Positions 1 through 5,831 of a stretch of DNA of 7,243 bases are shown here, one piece after another. The stretch is from positions 1 through 7,243 of the forward strand of contig JAHWKH010000124.1 in the NCBI GenBank assembly GCA_019347995.1. The letters run 5' to 3'. The DNA comes from Gemmatimonadota bacterium. Its GTDB lineage: Bacteria; Gemmatimonadota; Gemmatimonadetes; Longimicrobiales; UBA6960. The translations under genes and the position numbers were made by a program. The notes under the pieces were generated by a model. The model was given only the letters and a program-made list of their open reading frames with translations. It did no database searches and had not been told where the DNA came from. How positions within the stretch are numbered: the first letter of the stretch is position 1; each line of letters begins with the position of its first letter.

Positions 1-780
1 CGCAAGAAGCCGGATTCATCCATCTCCGTCGGCCTGAAGCTCCAGAAGGCCGGTGAGGTGGACGCGTTCGTGAGCGCCGGCTCGACCGGCGCCGTCATGG
101 CGGGCTCCCTGTTCATCCTCCGACCGCTGGAGGGCGTCGACCGCCCGGCCATCGGCACGCTGCTGCCCACCGCCCGCACGCCCGTCCTCATGCTGGACGC
201 CGGCGCCAACGTGGATTGCAAGCCCCATCACCTGGTCCAGTTCGCGCACCTCGGGCACATCTACGCCCAGGACCTCATGGGCATCGAGCGGCCCCGCATC
301 GCCCTCCTCAACATCGGCGAGGAGCGGGAGAAGGGTGACGAGCTCTCGGTGGAGGCGCACCAGCGGCTCGCCGGAGAGAATGGGCTGCATTTCGTGGGTA
401 ACGTCGAGGGCCGCGACATCATTCGCGGCGCGTGCGACGTGCTGGTCTGCGACGGCTTCGTGGGCAACGTCCTGCTCAAGTTCTACGAGTCCGTGGCCCA
501 GTTCATCATCGGGCTGCTGAAGCGGGAGATGCAGCGCACGGAGACGGACCTGGACCTCGAAGACGTCTTCCGGGTGCTGGACTACTCGGAATACGGGGGC
601 GCCCCGCTCCTGGGCGTGGGGGGCGTCTCCATCATCTGTCACGGTCAGTCGCCCCCGAAGGCCATCCGAAACGCCCTGAGGGTGGCCCACCAGGCCGTAC
701 GCTCCGACATCGTGGCCCACGTGGCCCGCGAGCTGAAGGAACTGAAGGCCGCCGCCGGACCTTCCAAGGAGGCGGGATGA
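1..780 (+). CDS. plsX: Phosphate acyltransferase PlsX, 5'-truncated
   Basis: PlsX transfers acyl chains from acyl-ACP to inorganic phosphate, giving acyl-phosphate for PlsY and so for phosphatidic acid synthesis. It is a peripheral membrane enzyme. The frame is open from base 1, beginning RKKPDSSISVGL, so the first in-frame GTG at 58 is not the true start. Visible family blocks are DAFVSAGSTGAVMAG near fragment residues 21-35, LDAGAN near 65, the GNVEGRDI and CDGFVGNVLLKF blocks in the middle, and GGAPLLGVGGVSIICHG followed by a PKAIRNAL block near the C-terminus. The fragment has 259 residues; the family usually runs to about 330-350, so roughly 70-90 N-terminal residues lie upstream of the window. 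The stop overlaps the fabH start as ATGA, which fits the frequent plsX-fabH pairing. The identification is secure; only the 5' end is missing. Confidence 0.97.
   Translation, partial: RKKPDSSISVGLKLQKAGEVDAFVSAGSTGAVMAGSLFILRPLEGVDRPAIGTLLPTARTPVLMLDAGANVDCKPHHLVQFAHLGHIYAQDLMGIERPRIALLNIGEEREKGDELSVEAHQRLAGENGLHFVGNVEGRDIIRGACDVLVCDGFVGNVLLKFYESVAQFIIGLLKREMQRTETDLDLEDVFRVLDYSEYGGAPLLGVGGVSIICHGQSPPKAIRNALRVAHQAVRSDIVAHVARELKELKAAAGPSKEAG
766..772 (+). promoter_or_regulatory. Shine-Dalgarno site of fabH
   Basis: AAGGAGG lies inside the last codons of plsX and ends 4 nt before the ATG at 777. It supports that ATG over the in-frame ATG six codons later. The spacing is slightly short, as is common where start and stop overlap. 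Confidence 0.75.
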
Positions 781-1769
781 AGAAGCCCCAGCCCATGGTG
801 GAGCTGGTGTCCACCGGCCGGTACCTGCCCGAGCGCGTGCTCACGAATCGCGAGCTGGAGGAGATGGTCGACACCTCCGACGCGTGGATCACGGAGCGCA
901 CGGGCATCCGCGAGCGGCGCATCGCCGGGCCGGACGACTCGGCGGCCTCGATGGGTGCCCAGGCGGCGCGCTCGGCCCTGGCAAAGGCCGGCGTGCAGCC
1001 CGGCGAAGTGGACCTGCTGGTGGTCTCCACCGCCACGCCCGACCGGCTGCTCCCTTCCACCTCCTGCGACGTGCAGGCCCTGATCGGGGCCGACAACGCC
1101 GTGGCCTTCGACCTCCAGGCGGCGTGCTCGGGCTGGCTCTACGGGCTCACCGTGGCGGAGGGCCTCATCGCGTCGGGACGCGCCGAGATCGCCCTGGTGG
1201 TGGCGACGGAGAAGATGAGCGCCATCGTCGACTGGTGCGACCGCTCCACCTGCGTGCTCTTCGGAGACGGCGCCGGCGCGGCGGTGGTGAGGGCTTCCAG
1301 CGGCGACCGCGGCATCCTCTCCACCCACCACCGCTCCGACGGAAAGCTCGCGGACCTGCTGCACCGCCCCGCGGGTGGGGCGGCGGTGCCCTTCGACGTG
1401 GCCGTCCTCGAGAGCCGCGACCACCTGGTGAAGATGGCGGGTCGGGAGGTGTTCAAGAACGCCGTCCGCTCCATGGCGGAGGCCGCGGACTTCGCGCTCC
1501 AGCGCGCCGGATTGACGACCGACGACATCGATCTCCTCGTGCCGCACCAGGCCAACATCCGGATCATCGAAGCGATGGCGAAGTACGCCAAGATGCCCAT
1601 GGACAAGGTCTACGTGAACGTGGACCGGTACGGCAACATGAGCTCCGCCACCGTGCCGGTGGCCCTGGACGAGGCCGTGGAGGAAGGGCGCCTGACGCCG
1701 GGGATGAACGTGCTCTCCGTGGCCTTCGGCGCCGGCCTCACGTGGGGCGCGATGGCGCTGCGCTGGTAG
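777..1769 (+). CDS. fabH: Beta-ketoacyl-ACP synthase III (KAS III)
   Basis: FabH starts each fatty acid by condensing an acyl-CoA primer with malonyl-ACP. The product is 330 residues, normal for the family (about 315-335). The thiolase-fold catalytic triad is complete: Cys117 in LQAACSGW, His257 in VPHQANIRI, and Asn287 in DRYGNMSSATVP. The N-terminal block from TGRYLPERVLTN through DTSDAWITERTGI is also typical. Primer preference (acetyl versus branched acyl-CoA) cannot be read reliably from the sequence. The ATG at 777 overlaps the plsX stop and has a strong Shine-Dalgarno, so translation is probably coupled to plsX. A later ATG (codon 7, before VELVSTG) is possible but has no comparable ribosome site. 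The stop TAG is part of the fabD ribosome site. Confidence 0.98.
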   Translation: MKKPQPMVELVSTGRYLPERVLTNRELEEMVDTSDAWITERTGIRERRIAGPDDSAASMGAQAARSALAKAGVQPGEVDLLVVSTATPDRLLPSTSCDVQALIGADNAVAFDLQAACSGWLYGLTVAEGLIASGRAEIALVVATEKMSAIVDWCDRSTCVLFGDGAGAAVVRASSGDRGILSTHHRSDGKLADLLHRPAGGAAVPFDVAVLESRDHLVKMAGREVFKNAVRSMAEAADFALQRAGLTTDDIDLLVPHQANIRIIEAMAKYAKMPMDKVYVNVDRYGNMSSATVPVALDEAVEEGRLTPGMNVLSVAFGAGLTWGAMALRW

Positions 1770-1773
1770 GAGG
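1768..1773 (+). promoter_or_regulatory. Shine-Dalgarno site of fabD overlapping the fabH stop
   Basis: AGGAGG begins on the second base of the fabH TAG stop and ends 7 nt before the fabD ATG at 1781. This is near-ideal spacing, and it lets a ribosome finishing fabH reload directly on fabD. Confidence 0.8.
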
Positions 1774-1780
1774 GCCGACC

Positions 1781-2704
1781 ATGACGCTGGCTCTCCTCTT
1801 CCCCGGACAAGGCTCACAGCACGTGGGCATGGGCCGCGAGCTGGCGGAGGCGTCCTCCGAGGCTCGCCGCCTGTTCGAGGAGGCCGACGACGCCCTCGGC
1901 TTCGGCCTGTCCCGGCTCATGTGGGAGGGCCCGGAGGACGAGCTCACGGCCACGGAGAACGCGCAGCCGGCCCTCCTGGTGCACGCGGTTGCGGCTTTTC
2001 GCGCGGCGCGGGAGCACATGGGAGAGCCGGCCATGGCGGCGGGGCACTCCCTCGGGGAGTTCAGCGCCCACGTGGCGGCGGGCACCCTGGCGTTCCGCGA
2101 CGCCCTGGAGGCCGTGCGCCTGCGGGGCGAGCTCATGGCCCGCTCGGGACGGGAGCGACCGGGTACCATGGCCGCGGTCCTGGGGCTGGACGACGGTGCG
2201 GTACGCGACGCCTGCGGCCAGGTCGCGGCGGGCGTGTGCGTGCCGGCCAACTTCAACGCGGAGGGCCAGGTGGTCATCAGCGGCGACAGGGAGGGCGTGG
2301 AGGAGGGGATGGCCCTCGCCAGGGAGGCGGGCGCCAGGCGGGTGCTCGAGCTCAACGTGTCGGGCGCCTTCCACTCCCCCCTCATGGAGCCGGCCGCCGA
2401 CGGGCTGCGCGAGAAGCTGGCCGCGGTCGCGTTCCACGACCCGCGTGTGCCGGTCGTCTCCAACGTGACGGCCGAGGCGGTGCGGAGCGGGGAGGAGGCG
2501 CGGCGTTTGCTGGTGGAGCAGCTCACGTCGCCCGTGCTCTGGTCCTCGTCCGTGGCGACCATGCTGCGCGAGGGCGCCGACCGATTCGTCGAGCTCGGCC
2601 CCGGCGGCGAGCTGTGCGGGCTCAACAAGCGCAACGCCCGGGGCCTTCCGTGCGCGTCGCTGGGCACGCCCGCCGACATCGAGGCACTGGAGACGCCGGC
2701 ATGA
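1781..2704 (+). CDS. fabD: Malonyl-CoA:ACP transacylase
   Basis: FabD moves malonate from CoA to ACP, supplying the extender unit for FabH and FabF. The product is 307 residues, the usual length. It opens with LLFPGQGSQ (oxyanion-loop Gln10), has the nucleophile elbow GHSLGEFSAH with Ser90, Arg115 in RLRGELMA (the malonate carboxylate ligand), and His198 in GAFHSPLM. The family marker FVELGPGG follows near residue 269. At the position of E. coli Gln250, which positions the catalytic His, the sequence is SPVLW with Leu253; this site varies in other FabD proteins, and the contact is thought to be through the backbone. The start has a strong Shine-Dalgarno over the fabH stop. The end overlaps fabG at ATGA. 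It is a stand-alone enzyme, not a polyketide synthase domain. Confidence 0.98.
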   Translation: MTLALLFPGQGSQHVGMGRELAEASSEARRLFEEADDALGFGLSRLMWEGPEDELTATENAQPALLVHAVAAFRAAREHMGEPAMAAGHSLGEFSAHVAAGTLAFRDALEAVRLRGELMARSGRERPGTMAAVLGLDDGAVRDACGQVAAGVCVPANFNAEGQVVISGDREGVEEGMALAREAGARRVLELNVSGAFHSPLMEPAADGLREKLAAVAFHDPRVPVVSNVTAEAVRSGEEARRLLVEQLTSPVLWSSSVATMLREGADRFVELGPGGELCGLNKRNARGLPCASLGTPADIEALETPA

Positions 2705-3483
2705 GCGAGTCGGACGACGCGGCCGTCCACCGGGCGCCCGCCGGGTGGAACGAGCTGGACGGGCGGGTGGCGCTGGTCACCGGAGGCTCGCGGGGGATCG
2801 GACTCGCCGTGGCCGAGGCGCTCGCCGCGGCGGGCGCCCGCGTCGCGGTGGTGGGCCGGGACGTGGAACGGGCTTCCGCGGCTGCCGCCGGCCTGTCCGG
2901 AAACGGGCACGCCGGCTTCGCGTGTGACGTGGGCGACCCGGGGCAGGTGGCGTCGGCCGTCGAAGCGGTCCAGGACGCCCTCGGACCCGTGGACGTCCTG
3001 GTGAACAACGCCGGCATCGCCCGCGACAACATCCTCCTGCGCCTCAAGGACGAGGACTGGGACGACGTGATGGCCGTCAACCTGCGGGGCGCGTTCGCCA
3101 TGACTCGGGCGGTGGCGCGTGGAATGATGAAGCGGCGCGACGGCGTCATCCTGAACGTCTCGTCCGTGGTGGGGTTGATGGGCAACGCAGGTCAGGCCAA
3201 CTACGCCGCCTCGAAGGCGGGGCTGGTGGGCTTCACCAAGTCCGTGGCCCGCGAGCTGGCCTCGCGAAACGTGCGCTGCAACGCCGTGGCGCCGGGCTAC
3301 ATCCGCACCGACATGACGGCGGAGCTGGGGGAGAAGGCGACCTCCGAGCTCCAGGCCAGGATCCCCATGGGGCGCCTGGGCGAGCCCGGCGACATCGCGG
3401 GCGTGGTGCGATTTCTCGCGGGCCCGTGGGCTCGCTACATTACCGGCCAGGTCGTCACGGTCGACGGCGGCATGGTGATGTGA
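2701..3483 (+). CDS. fabG: 3-oxoacyl-ACP reductase
   Basis: FabG reduces 3-ketoacyl-ACP to 3-hydroxyacyl-ACP with NADPH, the first reduction of each elongation cycle. It is a classical short-chain dehydrogenase of 260 residues. The cofactor loop TGGSRGIG is at 27-34, the NNAG motif at 102-105, and the catalytic residues are Asn127, Ser155, Tyr168 and Lys172 (YAASK). The PGYIRTDM block follows at 198-205, and the C-terminus TVDGGMVM is typical of FabG. The ATG overlaps the fabD stop, with GGAG 8 nt upstream. This start gives a polar N-terminal extension of about 16 residues compared with E. coli FabG; no better start lies downstream before the cofactor fold. Its place between fabD and acpP supports the fatty-acid role over other dehydrogenase functions. 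Confidence 0.97.
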   Translation: MSESDDAAVHRAPAGWNELDGRVALVTGGSRGIGLAVAEALAAAGARVAVVGRDVERASAAAAGLSGNGHAGFACDVGDPGQVASAVEAVQDALGPVDVLVNNAGIARDNILLRLKDEDWDDVMAVNLRGAFAMTRAVARGMMKRRDGVILNVSSVVGLMGNAGQANYAASKAGLVGFTKSVARELASRNVRCNAVAPGYIRTDMTAELGEKATSELQARIPMGRLGEPGDIAGVVRFLAGPWARYITGQVVTVDGGMVM

Positions 3484-3486
3484 GGT

Positions 3487-3505
3487 CGGCCTCCGGGCAC
3501 GGCCG
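3487..3505 (+). other. Weak GC hairpin between fabG and acpP
   Basis: CGGCC at 3487-3491 can pair with GGCCG at 3501-3505 across a 9-nt loop. It starts 3 nt after the fabG stop and has no T-run after it. It might slow decay or attenuate read-through, but a five-pair stem in GC-rich DNA can arise by chance. Confidence 0.25.
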
Positions 3506-3510
3506 GATCC

Positions 3511-3516
3511 TATACT
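3511..3516 (+). promoter_or_regulatory. Candidate -10 element of an internal acpP promoter
   Basis: TATACT differs by one base from the sigma-70 consensus TATAAT and stands out in very GC-rich DNA. It lies 26 nt before the acpP start, so a transcript would begin near 3522-3524 with a leader of about 20 nt that contains the ribosome site. I see no convincing -35 box 16-18 nt upstream. An extra acpP promoter would fit the high cellular demand for ACP, but this is inference. Confidence 0.3.
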
Positions 3517-3528
3517 CGAACGCTGGAA

Positions 3529-3534
3529 AAGGGA
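3529..3534 (+). promoter_or_regulatory. Shine-Dalgarno site of acpP
   Basis: AAGGGA lies 8 nt before the ATG at 3543. It selects this start over the longer open frame that runs back into fabG. Confidence 0.7.
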
Positions 3535-3542
3535 CCGAGACA

Positions 3543-3788
3543 ATGGCGGAAAACACCGAGGGGCGGGTGAGGGAGATCATCATCAACGAGCTGGGCGTGG
3601 AGCCGGAGAAGGTTACCGACGACGCCTCCTTCGTCGAGGACCTGGGCGCCGATTCGCTGGACACGGTCGAGCTGGTGATGGCGTTCGAGGAGGAGTTCGG
3701 GATCGACATCCCCGACGAGGATGCCGAGCAGATGCGCACCGTCGGTGACGCCATCCGGTATCTCCGCAAGCACGAGAGCCAGGGCTGA
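3543..3788 (+). CDS. acpP: Acyl carrier protein
   Basis: ACP carries the growing acyl chain on a 4'-phosphopantetheine arm between the soluble enzymes of fatty acid synthesis, and then to PlsX. The product is 81 residues, typical for the family (about 75-85), and strongly acidic. The attachment site is Ser38 in [13 protein letters not shown], the canonical DSL motif at the start of helix II. Helix II and the following loop ([15 protein letters not shown]) carry the acidic face that docks partner enzymes, and TVGDAIRYL forms the last helix. The same frame stays open upstream into fabG, but the ATG at 3543 with its Shine-Dalgarno gives exactly the family length. It lies 59 nt after fabG, the widest gap in the fab cluster, and 31 nt before fabF. 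Confidence 0.98.
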   Translation: MAENTEGRVREIIINELGVEPEKVTDDASFVEDLGADSLDTVELVMAFEEEFGIDIPDEDAEQMRTVGDAIRYLRKHESQG

Positions 3789-3807
3789 TCCCGCTGCGGT
3801 GCGGGAG

Positions 3808-3812
3808 AAGGA
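3808..3812 (+). promoter_or_regulatory. Shine-Dalgarno site of fabF
   Basis: AAGGA ends 7 nt before the ATG at 3820, inside the purine-rich stretch GGGAGAAGGA. This placement favours the ATG over the in-frame GTG at 3814, which would sit only one base downstream of the site. Confidence 0.7.
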
Positions 3813-3819
3813 CGTGGCC

Positions 3820-5091
3820 ATGACGGAGCGAGACGGAGGACGCCGGAGGGTCGTCATCACCGGCATGGGGGTGGTGAGCCCCCTCGGCAACGACGTGGAG
3901 ACCACGTGGCGCGCCCTGCTCGAAGGGAAGAGCGGCGGCGGCCCCATCACGTTGTTCGAGGCGACCGAGGACTACGCCACGCGCATCGCGTGCGAGGTGA
4001 AGGGCTTCGACCCGTCGGGCTTCCTGGACGCAAAGGAGATACGGCGCTACGACCGGTTCGCCCAGTTCGCCCTGGGCGTGGCCGAGGAGGCCATGCGCTC
4101 GGCGGGCCTGGAGGGGGTGCCGGAAGGGCTCGAGCCCCACCGTTTCGGCGTCATCTTCGGAAGCGGAATCGGAGGGATGGCGACCTTCGAGGAGCAGTGC
4201 AGGACGCTCATCACGAAGGGACCCAACCGGGTGAGCCCGTTCTTCATTCCCATGTTCATCCCGGACATCGCGGCAGGCCTGATCTCCATCCGCTTCGGTG
4301 CCCAGGGTCCCAACTATGCCACGGTCTCCGCGTGCGCCTCCAGCGCGCACGCCATCGGCGACGCCTTCCGCTCCATCGAGCGGGGAGACTCCGACCTCAT
4401 GATCGCAGGGGGCACGGAGGCCAGCGTGGCTCCCCTCGCCATCGCGGGCTTCGCCGCCATGAAGGCGATGAGCACGCGCAACGACGAGCCCGAAACGGCC
4501 AGCCGACCCTTCGACGCGACGCGAGACGGCTTCGTCATCGGCGAGGGTGCCGGGGCTCTCGTCCTGGAGTCGCTCGAGCACGCGCGCGAGCGTGGGGCGG
4601 AGATCGTGGCCGAGGTGACGGGCTACGGCCTCTCGGGCGACGCGTACCACATCACGTCGCCGGCACCGGAGGGCGCGGGCGCCCAGCACGCCATGCGCAT
4701 GGCGCTATCGGACGCGCGCACGCGGCCAGAGGGCGTGGCCTACATCAACGCCCATGGCACCTCGACGCCGATGAACGACACCAACGAGACGGCTGCCGTG
4801 AAGGCCGTCTTCGGCGACGCGGCCCGGGACCTGGTCATGGGTTCGACCAAGTCCATGACGGGGCACCTCCTGGGCGCCGCGGGAGGCCTGGAGGCGGTGA
4901 TCTCCGCCCTGGTGTGCCGGGAGGGTACGATCCCTCCCACCATCAACTACTCGGAGCCGGACCCCACCTGCGATCTGGACTACGCCACGGACGGCGTGGT
5001 GGAGCGCGACGTGCGCGTCGCGGTCTCCAACTCCTTCGGCTTCGGTGGCCACAACGTTTGCCTGGCCATCCAGAGGTGGGAGGGCGCGTGA
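3820..5091 (+). CDS. fabF: Beta-ketoacyl-ACP synthase II (KAS II)
   Basis: FabF elongates acyl-ACP by decarboxylative condensation with malonyl-ACP. The product is 423 residues, slightly longer than E. coli FabF (about 413) because of a short basic N-terminal stretch before VVITGMGVVSPLGN. The active site is complete: nucleophile Cys172 in SACASSAHAIG, His312 in NAHGTSTPMND, Lys344 and His349 in STKSMTGHLLGAAGG, and the gating loop GFGG at 407-410. The four catalytic residues keep a constant offset of nine from E. coli numbering, so there are no internal insertions or deletions across that span. Length and acpP linkage favour FabF over FabB. The upstream open frame overlapping acpP is not coding; the ATG at 3820 has the ribosome site. 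It is the last fab gene here, and no rnc gene follows as it does in many bacteria. Confidence 0.98.
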   Translation: MTERDGGRRRVVITGMGVVSPLGNDVETTWRALLEGKSGGGPITLFEATEDYATRIACEVKGFDPSGFLDAKEIRRYDRFAQFALGVAEEAMRSAGLEGVPEGLEPHRFGVIFGSGIGGMATFEEQCRTLITKGPNRVSPFFIPMFIPDIAAGLISIRFGAQGPNYATVSACASSAHAIGDAFRSIERGDSDLMIAGGTEASVAPLAIAGFAAMKAMSTRNDEPETASRPFDATRDGFVIGEGAGALVLESLEHARERGAEIVAEVTGYGLSGDAYHITSPAPEGAGAQHAMRMALSDARTRPEGVAYINAHGTSTPMNDTNETAAVKAVFGDAARDLVMGSTKSMTGHLLGAAGGLEAVISALVCREGTIPPTINYSEPDPTCDLDYATDGVVERDVRVAVSNSFGFGGHNVCLAIQRWEGA

Positions 5092-5134
5092 AACCGGTAC
5101 AGGGGGGCGTCGGGCGGCGGACGCGGCTTCCTGC

Positions 5135-5152
5135 GGCGGGCATGAGCCCGCC
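5135..5152 (+). terminator. GC hairpin after fabF, possible terminator
   Basis: GGCGGGC at 5135-5141 pairs perfectly with GCCCGCC at 5146-5152 around an ATGA loop. It begins 44 nt after the fabF stop. No T-run follows (the next bases are TCGGTCGCCTTGCC), so it is not a textbook intrinsic terminator. It could still act as a pause or RNA-stabilising 3' end, and it is bidirectionally symmetric. It is the best candidate for the end of the fab transcript. Confidence 0.4.
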
Positions 5153-5191
5153 TCGGTCGCCTTGCCTTGCCCTCCTACCCCTGCACTCGGT

Positions 5192-5278
5192 TTGACGCGC
5201 CCCGGACCGGTGTGGCGAACTTGACGCGGCCCGGACCGGTGTGCCCGTCTTGACGCGCCCCGGACCATTCCAGACCGC
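5192..5278. repeat. Three tandem direct repeats, 29-nt period
   Basis: Units start at 5192, 5221 and 5250, exactly 29 nt apart. Units 1 and 2 share their first 23 bases with one mismatch (C versus G at unit position 9). Unit 3 matches unit 1 over the first 17 bases, TTGACGCGCCCCGGACC, and then diverges. The last 6 bases of each unit differ. The array fills most of the space between the putative fab terminator and the ispF start, and the third unit ends 6 nt before the ispF ATG. I do not recognise the family. Possibilities include a protein-binding array, a dispersed intergenic repeat, or simple slippage. There is no spacer structure, so it is not CRISPR. Confidence 0.88.
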
Positions 5279-5284
5279 CCGCGC

Positions 5285-5818
5285 ATGAGGGTGGGGCACG
5301 GCTACGACTCCCACCGCTTCGACGACGCCCGCGAGATGGTCCTGGGCGGGGTGAACGTCCCGGACCACGCAGGCCTGAGCGGACACTCCGACGGGGACGC
5401 CGTCGCCCACGCCGTCATCGACGCGATCCTCGGCGCCGCCGGTGCCGGGAACGTGGGCAGTCACTTCCCCCCCGACGACGAGCGCTGGAGGGGCGCGGAC
5501 TCCATGGACCTGCTGCGGCGGGCCATGACGCTGCTGGAGGGGCACAACGTCCAGGTCGTGAACGTGGACGTGACCGTGATCTGCGAGACGCCCCGCATCG
5601 GGCCGGTGGCCGGGGCGATGCGGGACCGGCTCGGCGAGGTGCTCGGCATCGGGCCGGGCTTCGTGTCGGTCAAGGGCAAGACGAACGAGGGGATGGGCTG
5701 GATCGGCGCCGGGGAGGGCATCGCCGTCCATGCGGTGGCCCTGGTGGACCGGATGCGGGAGCCCTACGGGGGGACGGGGGGGACGGGCGGCGCCGGCGGG
5801 GGTGCGCTGCCCCTCTGA
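5285..5818 (+). CDS. ispF: 2-C-methyl-D-erythritol 2,4-cyclodiphosphate synthase
   Basis: IspF cyclises CDP-methylerythritol 2-phosphate to MEcPP with release of CMP, in the MEP route to isoprenoids. The product is 177 residues, against about 155-160 usually. Starting MRVGHGYDSHRF matches the family start exactly. The metal ligands Asp8, His10 and His42 are present, as are the SGHSDGD block at 32-38, Asp46, and Thr133 and Glu135 in KTNEGMGW. Numbering aligns without gaps to E. coli, exposing three differences: Asn56 for Asp in the GDIG motif, Pro63 for Asp in FPDTD, and Ala142 for Arg in GRGEGIA. A glycine-rich tail (GGTGGTGGAGGG, 162-173) replaces the usual end. No Shine-Dalgarno is visible before the ATG, where the repeat array ends, so initiation may be weak, leaderless or coupled in another way. 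There is no IspD fusion. The family is secure. Confidence 0.96.
   Translation: MRVGHGYDSHRFDDAREMVLGGVNVPDHAGLSGHSDGDAVAHAVIDAILGAAGAGNVGSHFPPDDERWRGADSMDLLRRAMTLLEGHNVQVVNVDVTVICETPRIGPVAGAMRDRLGEVLGIGPGFVSVKGKTNEGMGWIGAGEGIAVHAVALVDRMREPYGGTGGTGGAGGGALPL
5768..5787 (+). other. G-run tract, possible G-quadruplex, in the ispF 3' end
   Basis: Runs of six, seven and three G separated by AC occur on the coding strand, followed by a further G5 run at 5798-5802. The tract can supply four G3 segments with short loops. It encodes the glycine-rich IspF tail and lies about 45-65 nt upstream of the dedA start. It is also the place in this window most prone to sequencing or slippage error. Confidence 0.45.
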
Positions 5819-5831
5819 CCCTGGATCCGCC

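Noticed and set aside
884..1780. In-frame extension of fabD upstream through fabH
   Set aside because: The frame is open by chance in GC-rich DNA. FabD proteins begin at LLFPGQGSQ, and the ATG at 1781 has an ideal Shine-Dalgarno.
1738..3543. A 601-codon open frame on the minus strand opposite fabD and fabG, with other long minus-strand frames
   Set aside because: Stop codons are rare in all frames of such GC-rich DNA. The plus strand encodes complete FabD and FabG with every catalytic residue, and the antisense translation is low-complexity Arg, Pro, Ser and Ala with no recognisable domain.
777..5091. Polyketide or secondary-metabolite synthase cluster suggested by ketosynthase, acyltransferase, ketoreductase and ACP genes together
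   Set aside because: All are discrete single-domain proteins of primary-metabolism length, in the classical plsX-fabH-fabD-fabG-acpP-fabF order.
5192..5255. Array of promoters, since each repeat begins with TTGACG like a -35 box
   Set aside because: Sequences 16-18 nt downstream of each TTGACG are GC-rich (GCGAAC, CCCGTC and similar) and give no -10 match.
5192..5278. CRISPR array
   Set aside because: The period is 29 nt in total, leaving only about 6 variable bases per unit and only three units. There is no room for spacers and no cas gene nearby.
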